Positions 34,392 to 44,225 of a stretch of DNA of 64,000 bases are shown piece after piece. Origin of the DNA: Prevotellaceae bacterium UBA2448 (GTDB taxonomy: Bacteria > Bacteroidota > Bacteroidia > Bacteroidales > Bacteroidaceae); NCBI GenBank assembly GCA_002342585.1, contig DDQG01000019.1, positions 24,574-88,573 of the forward strand. Reading direction: 5' to 3'. The position numbers were made by a program, and so were the translations under genes. Under the pieces are notes generated by a model that did not search any database, was not told where the DNA came from, and saw nothing but the letters and a program-made list of their open reading frames with translations. Within the stretch, counting starts at the first letter, position 1. Every line of letters begins with the position of its first letter.

Positions 34392-34416
34392 GAGGGCGCA
34401 ATATGCGTCCTTTTTT
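34392..34416 (+). terminator. Terminator after the psd-pssA operon
   Basis: GGGCGCA pairs with TGCGTCC (one G:U pair), followed by TTTTTT at 34411-34416. Confidence 0.8.
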
Positions 34417-34500
34417 ATTTTCAAGAATCATGCTAATCCCTTTATTTTAGACACTTCTGGCGATGCGCTGAAATTTTTTTTGAAAAAAAATGTATAAAAT

Positions 34501-34532
34501 GTGGGGAAAAGTGGGGGATTTTATTACCTTTG
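34501..34532 (+). promoter_or_regulatory. mraZ promoter with MraZ-box-like repeats
   Basis: TACCTTTG at 34525-34532 is the -7 box. Upstream, GTGGG is repeated at 34501-34505 and 34511-34515, giving TGGGG-N5-TGGGG. MraZ is known to repress its own promoter through TGGGN repeats with ~5-nt spacing. Two boxes are visible here and cover the place of the -33 region. Confidence 0.7.
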
Positions 34533-34574
34533 TGCCGAAGTTTGGTTTGAAGCCTGCTTTTATACAAGGTAATT

Positions 34575-35030
34575 ATGCGATTCATAGGTGACTATACAGC
34601 AAAAACGGATGCTAAGGGTAGAGTATTCCTCCCGGCTCAGTTCCGTCGTGTTCTGGAAGCAGAAGACGAAGTGAAACTGGTTTTGCGTAATGATTTATTC
34701 CAGAATTGCCTTGTTTTATGTCCTGAGTCAGTATGGAATGCTGAGTTGGACGATTTGAAGAGTAAGTTGAATCGTTATAATAGCAAACACCAGATGATTT
34801 GGCGTCGTTTCGTGGCAAATGCAGAACTGGTGGAGTTGGACTCAAATGGTCGCTTCTTGATTGGAAAACGTAAATTGGAGTTCGCTGGAATCAAGTCGGA
34901 AGTTCGTTTCTTGGCTGTCGATGAACGTATTGAAGTGTGGGATAAAGATGCTTTGGAGAAAGTATTGAACGAAGGTGAGAGTCTTGGTCAGGAAATAGAA
35001 AATTTGCTTGGTGATGAAACTGCTTTTTAA
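34575..35030 (+). CDS. mraZ: Transcriptional regulator MraZ
   Basis: 151 aa with two AbrB-like SpoVT domains: DYTAKTDAKGRVFLPAQFRR (residues ~5-24) and VELDSNGRFLIGKRKLEFAG (~88-107), the repeated D-x-K/N-GR motif. Forms ring-shaped oligomers and represses the dcw operon in E. coli. First gene of the cluster here, under the promoter with TGGG repeats. Confidence 0.96.
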   Translation: MRFIGDYTAKTDAKGRVFLPAQFRRVLEAEDEVKLVLRNDLFQNCLVLCPESVWNAELDDLKSKLNRYNSKHQMIWRRFVANAELVELDSNGRFLIGKRKLEFAGIKSEVRFLAVDERIEVWDKDALEKVLNEGESLGQEIENLLGDETAF

Positions 35031-35096
35031 CGAAATACGTGTAGGTATTAGCGGTTTGAGGCTTAGATCGAATAAAAACGGTTATCTGACAATATA

Positions 35097-36002
35097 ATGG
35101 CTGAGAAGTGTTATCATGTACCAGTGCTGTTGAAAGAAAGTGTTGATGGCTTGAACATCGGCAAGGGGGGCATTTATGTAGATGTTACTTTTGGTGGTGG
35201 TGGTCATTCACGCGAAATACTCTCAAGGCTTGATGGTGGTCATCTATACTCATTTGACCAAGATGCTGAAGCAGAACAGAATATAGTCGGAGCCGAGTCG
35301 TTCACATTTGTGAGGTCAAATTTCAGATTTCTGAAAAATTTCATGCGTTACTATGGTGTGAGTGAAATTGACGGTTTGTTGGCAGACTTAGGAGTTAGTT
35401 CACATCATTTCGACGATAGTAAGAGAGGCTTTTCGTTTCGTTTTGAAGGGGATCTTGACATGAGGATGAATCAAAGAGCAGGCAAGACAGCTGCCGATGT
35501 GCTGAACGGATATAGCGAAAAACAGTTAGCAGATATTTTCTATTTGTATGGTGAACTGAAACAAGGAAGGAAATTGGCTGCGGCTGTTGTGGCGGCGCGT
35601 AAAGAAAAAGAGTTGAAAACAATAGGCGATTTCATCGATGTTGCTACTCCTTTTATAGGTAGAGATAGAGAAAAAAAAGACTTAGCGAAGGTTTTTCAAG
35701 CCCTGAGGATAGAAGTGAATGGTGAGTTGGATGCTTTGAAACAGATGCTAAACTCCGCAATTGAGATGTTGAAGCCAGGTGGTAGATTAGTTGTGATTAC
35801 TTATCATTCGCTTGAAGATAGAATAGTGAAGAACATGATGAAAAGTGGAAATGCAGAGGGCGAAGTGGAGAAAGATTTCTTCGGAAGAGTGTCATCGCCT
35901 CTTAGAGTAATTAACAGCAAGGTGATAGTTCCTACAGACGAAGAGATGGAAAGTAATCCGAGAAGCAGAAGTGCGAAGTTGAGAATTGCAGAGAAAGTTT
36001 AG
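35097..36002 (+). CDS. rsmH: 16S rRNA (cytosine(1402)-N(4))-methyltransferase
   Basis: 301 aa, SAM-dependent. N-terminal YHVPVLLKESVDGL, SAM site YVDVTFGGGGHSREIL, LLADLGVSSHHFDDSKRGFS, MRMNQRAGKTAADVLN, QALRIEVNGELDAL, and VVITYHSLEDRIVKNMM, all RsmH landmarks. Methylates the P-site base C1402. Also called mraW. Confidence 0.97.
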   Translation: MAEKCYHVPVLLKESVDGLNIGKGGIYVDVTFGGGGHSREILSRLDGGHLYSFDQDAEAEQNIVGAESFTFVRSNFRFLKNFMRYYGVSEIDGLLADLGVSSHHFDDSKRGFSFRFEGDLDMRMNQRAGKTAADVLNGYSEKQLADIFYLYGELKQGRKLAAAVVAARKEKELKTIGDFIDVATPFIGRDREKKDLAKVFQALRIEVNGELDALKQMLNSAIEMLKPGGRLVVITYHSLEDRIVKNMMKSGNAEGEVEKDFFGRVSSPLRVINSKVIVPTDEEMESNPRSRSAKLRIAEKV

Positions 36003-36024
36003 AATTGTTACATTACTATATATA

Positions 36025-36519
36025 ATGAGTAAGGAAGAAGAATATCAAGATCCTGAGTTGCAAGAATTGCAATCAGAAGCAGAGGAGCATCAGGAGACGA
36101 TGAATGCCATCAACCAGTATGTTGATGAAGAAGCCATGGGCGACTTGTCGTTCAAGGCTATCTTGGGTGGTGATATTCTTGGTAGCAAGTTCTTTCTGAA
36201 ACAAATTCTGTTTGTGATGTTTTGTGTAGTGTTGATGCTCACATATACTGCAAATAGATATTCCAGTCAACAAGATGCGATTCTGATAGATGAGTTGAGA
36301 AATGAACTGCAAGATGTGAAATACAATGTGATGACTCAATCGAGCGAACTCATGAACTTTACTCGCCAGTCGAATATAGAAAAACTGCTGAAACAGACGA
36401 ATGATAGCACGTTGCAGAACCCTACAACCCCTCCATATCTGATACGAACCGACGGACAGAATCCAGAACCGGTGATACAGCAGCCGGAGGTGGAAGAAGA
36501 AGGTGAACCAACAGTTTGA
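36025..36519 (+). CDS. ftsL: FtsL-like cell division protein
   Basis: 164 aa from the ATG at 36025. Acidic N-terminus (~1-50), one membrane helix (~67-87, QILFVMFCVVLMLTYTANRY), then a coiled coil (IDELRNELQDVKYNVMTQSS) and a Pro/Glu-rich end. FtsL is poorly conserved; the call relies on topology and on its place between rsmH and ftsI. Works with FtsQ (and FtsB) to activate FtsWI. Confidence 0.82.
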   Translation: MSKEEEYQDPELQELQSEAEEHQETMNAINQYVDEEAMGDLSFKAILGGDILGSKFFLKQILFVMFCVVLMLTYTANRYSSQQDAILIDELRNELQDVKYNVMTQSSELMNFTRQSNIEKLLKQTNDSTLQNPTTPPYLIRTDGQNPEPVIQQPEVEEEGEPTV

Positions 36520-36533
36520 AAAATGATTAAGCT

Positions 36534-38699
36534 ATGAAGTTTGACAAGAAATACATAACAGGAAGATTCTCAGCCATCGTAATTGGTGCGCTGTTGGTTT
36601 GTGTGCTTATCATTTGGAAGGCTCTATATACTGCAACTGTGGATAGGGACAAATGGATGCAAGTAGCTGCTATTTCTGTGTCGGACACTATGGTTATGAA
36701 GCCAATACGCGGTAATATATTGTCGGCTGACGGACAGCTGATGGCAAGTAGCCTGCCCGACTATAAATTATATATTGACTTTCTATCAGGTATTGACAGA
36801 AAGGATTCTATAGATTCTAATGGAAAACGTGTCAGCAGAACTTACGATGCAAAACAGTTGGAAGAGAAAGACTCTGTGTGGATGTCGAGCATGGATACTA
36901 TATGCAGTGGATTGGCACGAATTTGTCCAAGATATACTCAGGAGGAATACAGAGCACATCTGACTAAGGGTTTGAAGGAAAGAAAACGCTACTGGGAAGT
37001 TTGTCCACATATGGTACTTAACTATATCCAGTATAATGATATAATGAAGTTGCCTATTTTTAACTACAAAAACAGGTATCGCAGTGGTCTTACTATTGTA
37101 GAACGAAACAACAGAAACAAGCCATTTGGATCATTGGCAAAGCGTACATTAGGAGAAATGTTCGGTGCTAAGGATAGTGCTCGTTCCGGTTTGGAACTTG
37201 CATACGACTCTCTTCTGCGTGGTGTGCCAGGTAAAAAGCATCACAAGAAGGTGTTGTCAAAATATTTGGACATCATTGACCAAGAGCCGGTGGATGGCTA
37301 TGATCTCGTAAGCACAATAGATGTAGGTATGCAAGATATCTGTGAAAGTGCCCTTAGACAGAAACTTCAGGAGTTGGATGCAACGATGGGTGTTGTTGTG
37401 CTTATGGAGGTTAAGACAGGTGATGTAAAAGCAATTGTGAACCTGCAACGCTATGATGATGGTAACTATTACGAAGCTCGAAACTATGCATTAGCATCGT
37501 TGATGGAACCAGGTTCTACATTCAAAACCGCATCTATCATGGTTGGTATTGACGACGGATATATAAAGGTTACAGACTGGGTTGAGACAGGAAATGGCGT
37601 GTGCAATATGTATGGAGCATTGATGAAGGACCATAACTGGGCAACACGTGGCGGATACGGAACAATAGATGTGCCTCACGTTCTGATGTTCTCTTCAAAT
37701 ATCGGTGTAAGTAAACTGATTGATAAGTACTACCACGATCAGCCGGAGAAGTTCGTAAGCGGATTGCGACGTATAGGTATTGGTACACCGCTAGGCTTGC
37801 CATTCGACGGTGCTGCAGACCCTCGAATCCGTATGCCGCATAAAGACCGACGTGGAGGTTATAAGCAAAGTGATAACTGGTCGGCTACTGCCTTACCTTG
37901 GATGTCGATTGGATACGAAACGCAGATTCCGCCCATTTCAACGGTGGCTTTCTATAATGCAATTGCGAACAACGGAAAGATGGTTCGCCCACGATTTGTA
38001 AAAGGAATAGAAAAAAATGGTGAATTAGTGGAGGAGTTCCCCGTAGAGGTTATAAAGAATAGTATTTGTAAAAGGTCCACCCTCAAGGATATCCAGACCA
38101 TTCTGCAAAGAGTGGTCTGTGATAAAGAGGGACTCGGAAAGAAGGCTGGCAACCCCTACTTCCATGTATCAGGAAAAACTGGTACGGCTCAGGTATCTAA
38201 CGGAAGCGGATATAAGGGCGGCAAAAACGAACACCTTGTAAGTTTTTGCGGCTATTATCCATCGGAAGATCCAAAGTACTCGTGCATCGTAGCGATACGA
38301 CACTCGTACTATGTAGCCAGTGGTGGTGGTCAGGCGGGTGTTGTGTTCTCAAAGATTGCACAAAGAGTGTATAGCAAGAATGTGACTACAAACCTGAAAT
38401 TAGCACAGGACTCTACTGCCATTTTTGTACCAGATGTGAAAGCAAGTTACAACAAAGATTACAAGAATGTGCTTACATCACTCGGAATCAAACATGGTAA
38501 TATGGAGAATGCTCCAACAACTAATGATGTGATGGAGGTTCCTGATGTAAGAGGACTTGGAGCTAGAGATGCGGTGTATGAATTGGCATCACGTGGTCTT
38601 AAGGTAAGAAGTAGAGGATGTGGAGTGGTTACAAAACAAAGTATTACTGCTGGCGCGAAGTTGGAGCCAGGACAGACTATCCTCATTGAACTGAACTAG
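36534..38699 (+). CDS. ftsI: Division transpeptidase FtsI (PBP3) with C-terminal PASTA domain
   Basis: 721 aa. Membrane helix ~12-33, PBP dimer domain starting KPIRGNILSADGQLMASSLP, transpeptidase with SxxK as STFK (Ser328, Lys331), SxN as SSN in MFSSNIGVSK, and KTG as VSGKTGTAQVS. A PASTA-type domain (~655-721, VPDVRGLGARDAVYELASRG to GQTILIEL) closes the protein, common in Bacteroidetes PBP3. Makes septal cross-links. Confidence 0.96.
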   Translation: MKFDKKYITGRFSAIVIGALLVCVLIIWKALYTATVDRDKWMQVAAISVSDTMVMKPIRGNILSADGQLMASSLPDYKLYIDFLSGIDRKDSIDSNGKRVSRTYDAKQLEEKDSVWMSSMDTICSGLARICPRYTQEEYRAHLTKGLKERKRYWEVCPHMVLNYIQYNDIMKLPIFNYKNRYRSGLTIVERNNRNKPFGSLAKRTLGEMFGAKDSARSGLELAYDSLLRGVPGKKHHKKVLSKYLDIIDQEPVDGYDLVSTIDVGMQDICESALRQKLQELDATMGVVVLMEVKTGDVKAIVNLQRYDDGNYYEARNYALASLMEPGSTFKTASIMVGIDDGYIKVTDWVETGNGVCNMYGALMKDHNWATRGGYGTIDVPHVLMFSSNIGVSKLIDKYYHDQPEKFVSGLRRIGIGTPLGLPFDGAADPRIRMPHKDRRGGYKQSDNWSATALPWMSIGYETQIPPISTVAFYNAIANNGKMVRPRFVKGIEKNGELVEEFPVEVIKNSICKRSTLKDIQTILQRVVCDKEGLGKKAGNPYFHVSGKTGTAQVSNGSGYKGGKNEHLVSFCGYYPSEDPKYSCIVAIRHSYYVASGGGQAGVVFSKIAQRVYSKNVTTNLKLAQDSTAIFVPDVKASYNKDYKNVLTSLGIKHGNMENAPTTNDVMEVPDVRGLGARDAVYELASRGLKVRSRGCGVVTKQSITAGAKLEPGQTILIELN

Positions 38700-38749
38700 A
38701 CGAGAGGTACTATAAAACTTAAACAAAATAGTAACATAGATATAAGCTT

Positions 38750-40198
38750 ATGAAACTACAACAACTGCTTAATGGTGTAAGCATCCTTGATCACAAAGGA
38801 AATATGGATATAGATGTGAAAGGTGTGAATATAGATTCACGCAAGGTGGGCAAGGGTGATATGTTTATAGCAGTCAAGGGAACTGCTGTTGATGGTCATG
38901 TATATATTCCTAAGGCTGTTGAACAGGGTGCAAGTGTGATAGTTTGCGAGAAAATAGATGACCCTGTAAGCGGCGTTGGATATCTCCTTGTAGAGAATAC
39001 AGAGCAGATTGTAGGTCAGATAGCTACAAATTTCTATGGTAATCCGACGGAGAAATTGAAACTTGTAGGTGTAACTGGCACAAACGGGAAGACTACTATC
39101 GCAACGGTTCTATATAATATGTTCCGTAAGATGGGGCATAAAGTTGGTCTACTTTCAACAGTCGTAAACTACATAGATGGTGAAGCAGTTGCAACTGATC
39201 ACACTACTCCTGATCCTGTTACTCTTAACGAGCTTCTTGCAAAGATGGTTGATGCAGGGTGTGAATATGCGTTCATGGAGGTAAGTAGTCATTCTATTGT
39301 TCAGAATCGTATTGGAGGACTCAAGTTCGTAGGTGGATTGTTTACTAACATTACCCGTGATCACCTTGATTATCATAAGACATTTGAGAATTACCTAAAA
39401 GCAAAAAAATTATTCTTTGATCGTCTGCCTAAGGAAGCCTTTGCTATAACTAATATAGATGATAAGAACGGACTTGTGATGACTCAGAACACACAGGCAA
39501 CTGTGAAGACATACAGCGTTCAGAATGCGGCGGACTTTAAGGCAAAAATTATAGAATGTCACTTTGATGGTATGCTGTTGGAGATCAATGGTAAAGAAGT
39601 TAATGTGCAGTTTATTGGTCGTTTCAACGTGAGCAATTTGCTTGCTGTGTATGGAGCAGCTGTGATGCTCGGCAAGGATGTGGATGATGTACTTATAGCT
39701 TTAAGTGCTATGAAACCTGTAAATGGACGTTTTGAAGCCTTGAGAAGTCCGAAGGGATTTACTGCTATAGTAGATTATGCTCACACTCCTGATGCATTGG
39801 AGAATGTACTTAATGCAATTCATGGGGTGTTGCAAGGTAAGGGTCAGGTGATTACCGTATGTGGTGCTGGTGGCAATCGAGATAAGGGTAAGCGCCCTTT
39901 AATGGCAAAAGAAGCTATAAAACAGAGTGATAAGGTGATTTTGACAAGTGATAACCCTCGTGACGAGGAACCTGAAGATATTTTGAATGACATGTTGGCA
40001 GGTGTCACAGATGAACAGGCGGGTAAAGTACTGACCATAGTAGATCGTCGTCAGGCAATTAAGACTGCTTGTATGATGGCTCAGAATGGGGATGTAATTC
40101 TTGTTGCAGGTAAGGGACATGAAGATTATCAGATAATCAAAGGTGTTAAACATCATTTTGACGATAAAGAAGAGATAAGGAAATGTTTTACTATTTAA
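38750..40198 (+). CDS. murE: UDP-MurNAc-L-Ala-D-Glu ligase MurE
   Basis: 482 aa. NIDSRKVGKGDMFIAVKGTA, P-loop GVTGTNGKTTIATVL, TTPDPVTLNELLAKM, EVSSHSIVQNRI, and the C-terminal IVDYAHTPDALENVL. The third-residue specificity motif reads SDNPRDEEPEDI (the DNPR form), which indicates meso-diaminopimelate rather than lysine. Its end overlaps mraY by 16 bp. Confidence 0.97.
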   Translation: MKLQQLLNGVSILDHKGNMDIDVKGVNIDSRKVGKGDMFIAVKGTAVDGHVYIPKAVEQGASVIVCEKIDDPVSGVGYLLVENTEQIVGQIATNFYGNPTEKLKLVGVTGTNGKTTIATVLYNMFRKMGHKVGLLSTVVNYIDGEAVATDHTTPDPVTLNELLAKMVDAGCEYAFMEVSSHSIVQNRIGGLKFVGGLFTNITRDHLDYHKTFENYLKAKKLFFDRLPKEAFAITNIDDKNGLVMTQNTQATVKTYSVQNAADFKAKIIECHFDGMLLEINGKEVNVQFIGRFNVSNLLAVYGAAVMLGKDVDDVLIALSAMKPVNGRFEALRSPKGFTAIVDYAHTPDALENVLNAIHGVLQGKGQVITVCGAGGNRDKGKRPLMAKEAIKQSDKVILTSDNPRDEEPEDILNDMLAGVTDEQAGKVLTIVDRRQAIKTACMMAQNGDVILVAGKGHEDYQIIKGVKHHFDDKEEIRKCFTI

Positions 40199-41442
40199 AC
40201 CAAATTCTAAAGGAACTGGACATTCCCGGAATGGGGATGTTCGCGTATGTGTCGTTCAGATCACTGATGGCACTTATTGTGTCTTTGATTATATCAATGT
40301 GGGCGGGTGAGTATTTCATTAAGTATATGCACAGAAAAAAGTGTATAGAGGGAGCCCGTTCGGTAGATATCGATCCGTATGGTGTGCAGAAGAAAGATGT
40401 GCCTAGCATGGGTGGACTTGTTATTCTGCTTGCAATTGTAGTGCCTGCTCTCCTTTTTGGTCGTTTGACGAATGTGTATGTGTTGCTACTTATTGCAACA
40501 GCATTGTTCTTTGGTGCTTTAGGCTTTTGGGATGATAAGATTAAACTGTCAGGTAATAAAGACGGTCTACCTCCTAAATATAAAATGTTGGGGCAGTTGA
40601 TATTCGGTGGTATTATAGGTGTTACTTTGTGGCTGAGTCCACAGGCTGTAGTTCGTGAAAATGTTACTCAAGAAATCGGAGTTGAAGAAGTTGTATATCA
40701 TAAGAGTGAGGCTCGTAAAAGTACAGTTACTACAGTGCCTTTCTGCAAAAATAATAATATTGACTACTACGAGTTATTCAGCTTTATACCTAACGGAACA
40801 TTAAAACGTGCTTGTGGCTGGCTATTCTTTGTCCTTTTTACTACAATTGTTATTACAGCAGTGTCTAATGGAGCTAATCTTAACGATGGAATGGACGGAA
40901 TGTGTGCCGGTAACTCTGCTATCATTGGTACTGCTTTGGGTATTTTGGCATATGTGTCAGGCCATATACAGTTTGCAAGTTATTTGAATGTGATGTATAT
41001 ACCTGGTAGCGAAGAGGTGGTGGTGTTCTTGTGTGCATTTGTTGGAGCTTTGATAGGATTCCTCTGGTACAATGTTTATCCTGCAAAAGTGTTTATGGGT
41101 GACACGGGTAGTCTTGCTATCGGTGGAATCATCGCTGTTACTGCCGTAATAATACACAAAGAACTGCTTTTGCCTATTCTTTGTGGTATATTCCTAATGG
41201 AAAGTGTATCGGTGATGGTTCAAGTATATTATGCAAAGAAAGGAAATCAGAGAGGAGAAAAATGGAGAGTGTTCAAGAGAGCACCATTCCATGATCATTA
41301 CCGTCATAAGATGGAACCAGGTGTAAAGTATCTCATAAAACGTCCTCATGGTCTCTTATTTGAGTCGATGATTACGACGCGTTTTTGGATTGTAACAATC
41401 CTGTTGGCAGCAATAACGATAATAACTCTAAAGGTAAGATAA
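40183..41442 (+). CDS. mraY: Phospho-MurNAc-pentapeptide transferase MraY
   Basis: 419 aa integral membrane enzyme that makes lipid I. Motifs: KKDVPSMGGLVILLAI, GFWDDKIKLSGNKDGLPPKY, NGANLNDGMDGMCAG and NVYPAKVFMGDTGSLAIGG with catalytic aspartates, and FKRAPFHDHYRHK. Longer than E. coli MraY (360 aa) because of an insert at ~155-205, usual for Bacteroidetes. The start lies inside murE; the stop overlaps the murD start (TAATG). Confidence 0.97.
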   Translation: MFYYLNQILKELDIPGMGMFAYVSFRSLMALIVSLIISMWAGEYFIKYMHRKKCIEGARSVDIDPYGVQKKDVPSMGGLVILLAIVVPALLFGRLTNVYVLLLIATALFFGALGFWDDKIKLSGNKDGLPPKYKMLGQLIFGGIIGVTLWLSPQAVVRENVTQEIGVEEVVYHKSEARKSTVTTVPFCKNNNIDYYELFSFIPNGTLKRACGWLFFVLFTTIVITAVSNGANLNDGMDGMCAGNSAIIGTALGILAYVSGHIQFASYLNVMYIPGSEEVVVFLCAFVGALIGFLWYNVYPAKVFMGDTGSLAIGGIIAVTAVIIHKELLLPILCGIFLMESVSVMVQVYYAKKGNQRGEKWRVFKRAPFHDHYRHKMEPGVKYLIKRPHGLLFESMITTRFWIVTILLAAITIITLKVR

Positions 41443-42773
41443 TGGAAAGAATTGTGGTTTTGGGAGCTGCTGAAAGCGGAGCAGGAGCAGCTGTTTTGGC
41501 AAAAAAGAAGGGCTTTGATGTATTCGTGAGTGACATGGGTAAGATAAAGGATAAATATAAGGCCTTGCTTGATAGTCATGGAATAGAGTGGGAGGAGGGT
41601 AAGCATACCGAACCGCTTATTCTAAATGCAAAAGAAGTCATAAAAAGTCCTGGCATCCCAGAGAATGCACCTATGGTGATGAAACTGAAAGCTCAAGGTA
41701 CGCCTATCATTTCAGAAATAGAGTTTGCAGGCAGATATACTAATGCAAAGATGATTTGTATTACTGGTTCTAACGGTAAGACTACTACCACATCGCTGAT
41801 ATATCATATCTTAAAACAGGCTGGTTATAATGTGGGATTAGCGGGTAATATTGGAAATAGCTTGGCGCTTCAAGTAGCTGAAGAAAACTACGATTATTAC
41901 GTGATAGAGTTGAGTAGTTTCCAGTTGGATAATATGTATGATTTCAAGGCAGATATAGCCATCCTTATGAATATTACTCCTGACCACTTGGATCGCTACG
42001 ATTTCAAGATGCAGAATTACGTGGACAGTAAAATGAAGATTACACAGAATCAGACAGAGGACGATGCTTTTGTATTCTGGAATGATGACCCAATTGTAAC
42101 TGCTGAATTGAAAAAATATAACTTGAAGGCCCGTATGTATCCGTTCAGCGAGTACAAGGAACTCGGTTCCATCGGTTATATTGAAGATAGAGAGTTCGTA
42201 GTTGAAGAACCGATGCCTTTCAATATGGAACAAGAGGAACTGGCACTTAGAGGAAAACATAATCTTTACAACAGTCTTGCCGCTGCTATCACTGCTGATA
42301 TAGCCGGAGTATCAAACGAGCAGATTCGTAAAGGATTGAGTGACTTTGCAGGAGTCGAACACCGACTTGAAAAAGCGGGAAGAGTGAAAGGTGTAGATTT
42401 TATCAATGACTCTAAGGCTACAAATGTGAATGCCTGTTGGTACGCACTTGAAAGTATGACACAGCCAACCGTACTTATTCTTGGTGGTAAAGATAAAGGA
42501 AATGATTATTCTGAAATATTTGATCTCGTCAGAGAGAAATGTATTGGATTGGTTTTCCTTGGGGTAGATAATACGAAACTTCATGCAGCCTTCGATTCAT
42601 TCGGATTGCCAATTGTAGATGTACGTTCAATGAAAGACTGTGTAGATGAATGCTTTAAAATGGCAAAACCTGGTAGCTGTGTGCTTTTGAGCCCATGTTG
42701 TGCAAGTTTCGACCTCTTCAAGAATATGGAAGACAGAGGCGACCAATTTAAAGAATGTGTAAAAAAACTGTAG
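41442..42773 (+). CDS. murD: UDP-MurNAc-L-Ala:D-Glu ligase MurD
   Basis: 443 aa from the ATG at 41442, chosen because it overlaps the mraY stop and opens RIVVLGAAESGAGAAVLAKK. P-loop CITGSNGKTTTTSLI, LSSFQLDNMYDFKADI, LMNITPDHLDRYDFKMQNY, and the C-terminal FINDSKATNVNA and LSPCCASFDLFKNMEDRG. Adds D-glutamate. Confidence 0.97.
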   Translation: MERIVVLGAAESGAGAAVLAKKKGFDVFVSDMGKIKDKYKALLDSHGIEWEEGKHTEPLILNAKEVIKSPGIPENAPMVMKLKAQGTPIISEIEFAGRYTNAKMICITGSNGKTTTTSLIYHILKQAGYNVGLAGNIGNSLALQVAEENYDYYVIELSSFQLDNMYDFKADIAILMNITPDHLDRYDFKMQNYVDSKMKITQNQTEDDAFVFWNDDPIVTAELKKYNLKARMYPFSEYKELGSIGYIEDREFVVEEPMPFNMEQEELALRGKHNLYNSLAAAITADIAGVSNEQIRKGLSDFAGVEHRLEKAGRVKGVDFINDSKATNVNACWYALESMTQPTVLILGGKDKGNDYSEIFDLVREKCIGLVFLGVDNTKLHAAFDSFGLPIVDVRSMKDCVDECFKMAKPGSCVLLSPCCASFDLFKNMEDRGDQFKECVKKL

Positions 42774-42777
42774 ATAA

Positions 42778-44112
42778 ATGAAGAAACTGTTGTCCGACAT
42801 AATACATGGTAGGGCATTCAAAGGAGATAAAGGAGTGTGGATGATATACTTCTTCCTTTGTATGATCTCTCTCGTTGAGGTGTATAGTGCTTCATCACGC
42901 CTTACATTTGAAGGAGCTCATCACTGGACGCCGATGGTGAGTCAGGCTGGATTTCTGCTTGTCGGACTTGTAGTGATTATGCTTGTTCAGCATATTCCGT
43001 GCAAGTGGTTTATGCTTTTGCCCTTCTTGTTATTTCCCCTTGCAGTGATCCTATTGATAATTGCAGCTCTTGGCTTAGGCGGTGGCGAATTGAATGACAC
43101 GAACCGGTGGATTCATATTATGGGTATCAGTTTCCAGCCGTCGGAAATTGCAAAAGCCGCTCTGATAATGTCTGTGGCAGTGGTTTTGGCAAAGACACAA
43201 ACAGAGAAGGTGGTTCGTAGGCGTGGAAAAGACCATGTGATTGTCGGAGCTATGAAGGGTAGGCGTTCCACAGCATTTACTGTTGTTAGCATAATGACAT
43301 GTATAATTTGCGGACTGATTTTTATCGATAATGTCTCCACTGCAGCCATGCTGTTCTTTGTTGTGGTTCTAATGATGTTTATTGCACATGTTCCACTTGA
43401 TTTGATGTTCAAAGGAGGAGTGGGTCTGTTGGCGGTAATCATAGTTTATGTTGCGTTTCTTTTTACGATGCCTGAGGATGTGCAACGTAAGTTTCCAGGA
43501 GGTAAACGTATTTCAACTGTTGTCGCACGATTGTCCCGTCACGGTGGAGGTGCCGACGAGGATTCCAGTGCGCTGACAAAAGATGACTTTCACAAACTGC
43601 TAAATGATAAGAATTCGCAAACGACATATGCAAAGATTGCTGTTGCCAATTCTAATGTCATCGGACGTGGTCCAGGTAACTCCATACAACGTGACTTCCT
43701 GCAACATGCAGAATCAGACTTTATATATGCTATAATCTTTGAAGAATTGGGGGTGATAGGAGGAGCGTTCGTCGTGTTCCTTTATTTCACCTTACTGATT
43801 CGATGTGGGCGTATAGCACAGAAATGCCGACGGTTTTTCCCGGCATATTTGGTGCTTGGTTTTGGAATAATGATGGTTCTTCAGGCATTGACTAATATGG
43901 GAGTTGCCGTTGGGCTGCTACCTGTAACCGGACAGACTCTGCCCCTTATCTCTAAAGGCGGAACTTCGATAATAATTACCAGTTTTTATATCGGAGTAAT
44001 TCTGAGCGTAAGCCGGTATGCAGAGGAAGTACAACTGAATAATACAGAGGTTGAACTCGCTAACTCGCTGATTGAAACCGATGAGTTCAGAAGTGAAGGT
44101 AATATGGAGTAA
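42778..44112 (+). CDS. ftsW: Septal peptidoglycan polymerase FtsW (SEDS)
   Basis: 444 aa with about ten membrane helices. FtsW landmarks: RWIHIMGISFQPSEIAKAAL, VIGRGPGNSIQRDFLQHAES followed by DFIYAIIFEELGVIGGAF, and LLPVTGQTLPLISKGGTSI. A long loop (~235-290, with QRKFPGGKRISTVVARLSRH) lies between two helices. Pairs with FtsI. It starts 4 bp after murD. Confidence 0.96.
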   Translation: MKKLLSDIIHGRAFKGDKGVWMIYFFLCMISLVEVYSASSRLTFEGAHHWTPMVSQAGFLLVGLVVIMLVQHIPCKWFMLLPFLLFPLAVILLIIAALGLGGGELNDTNRWIHIMGISFQPSEIAKAALIMSVAVVLAKTQTEKVVRRRGKDHVIVGAMKGRRSTAFTVVSIMTCIICGLIFIDNVSTAAMLFFVVVLMMFIAHVPLDLMFKGGVGLLAVIIVYVAFLFTMPEDVQRKFPGGKRISTVVARLSRHGGGADEDSSALTKDDFHKLLNDKNSQTTYAKIAVANSNVIGRGPGNSIQRDFLQHAESDFIYAIIFEELGVIGGAFVVFLYFTLLIRCGRIAQKCRRFFPAYLVLGFGIMMVLQALTNMGVAVGLLPVTGQTLPLISKGGTSIIITSFYIGVILSVSRYAEEVQLNNTEVELANSLIETDEFRSEGNME

Positions 44113-44126
44113 TTAACTGTATTTAG

Positions 44127-44160
44127 TTTGTGTATTTTCGATTGTAAAATCGTAAATTTG
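44127..44160 (+). promoter_or_regulatory. Internal dcw promoter upstream of murG
   Basis: TAAATTTG at 44153-44160 with TTTG at 44127-44130 (22-bp spacer), in a 113-bp gap that is unusual for this tightly packed cluster. It probably adds transcription for murG-murC-ftsQ-ftsA-ftsZ. Confidence 0.55.
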
Positions 44161-44225
44161 CAGCATAAATAAATACATGATAAGAAATCTGATATAAAAA
44201 AGGTTAAATCAAAAAATATGGTGTT

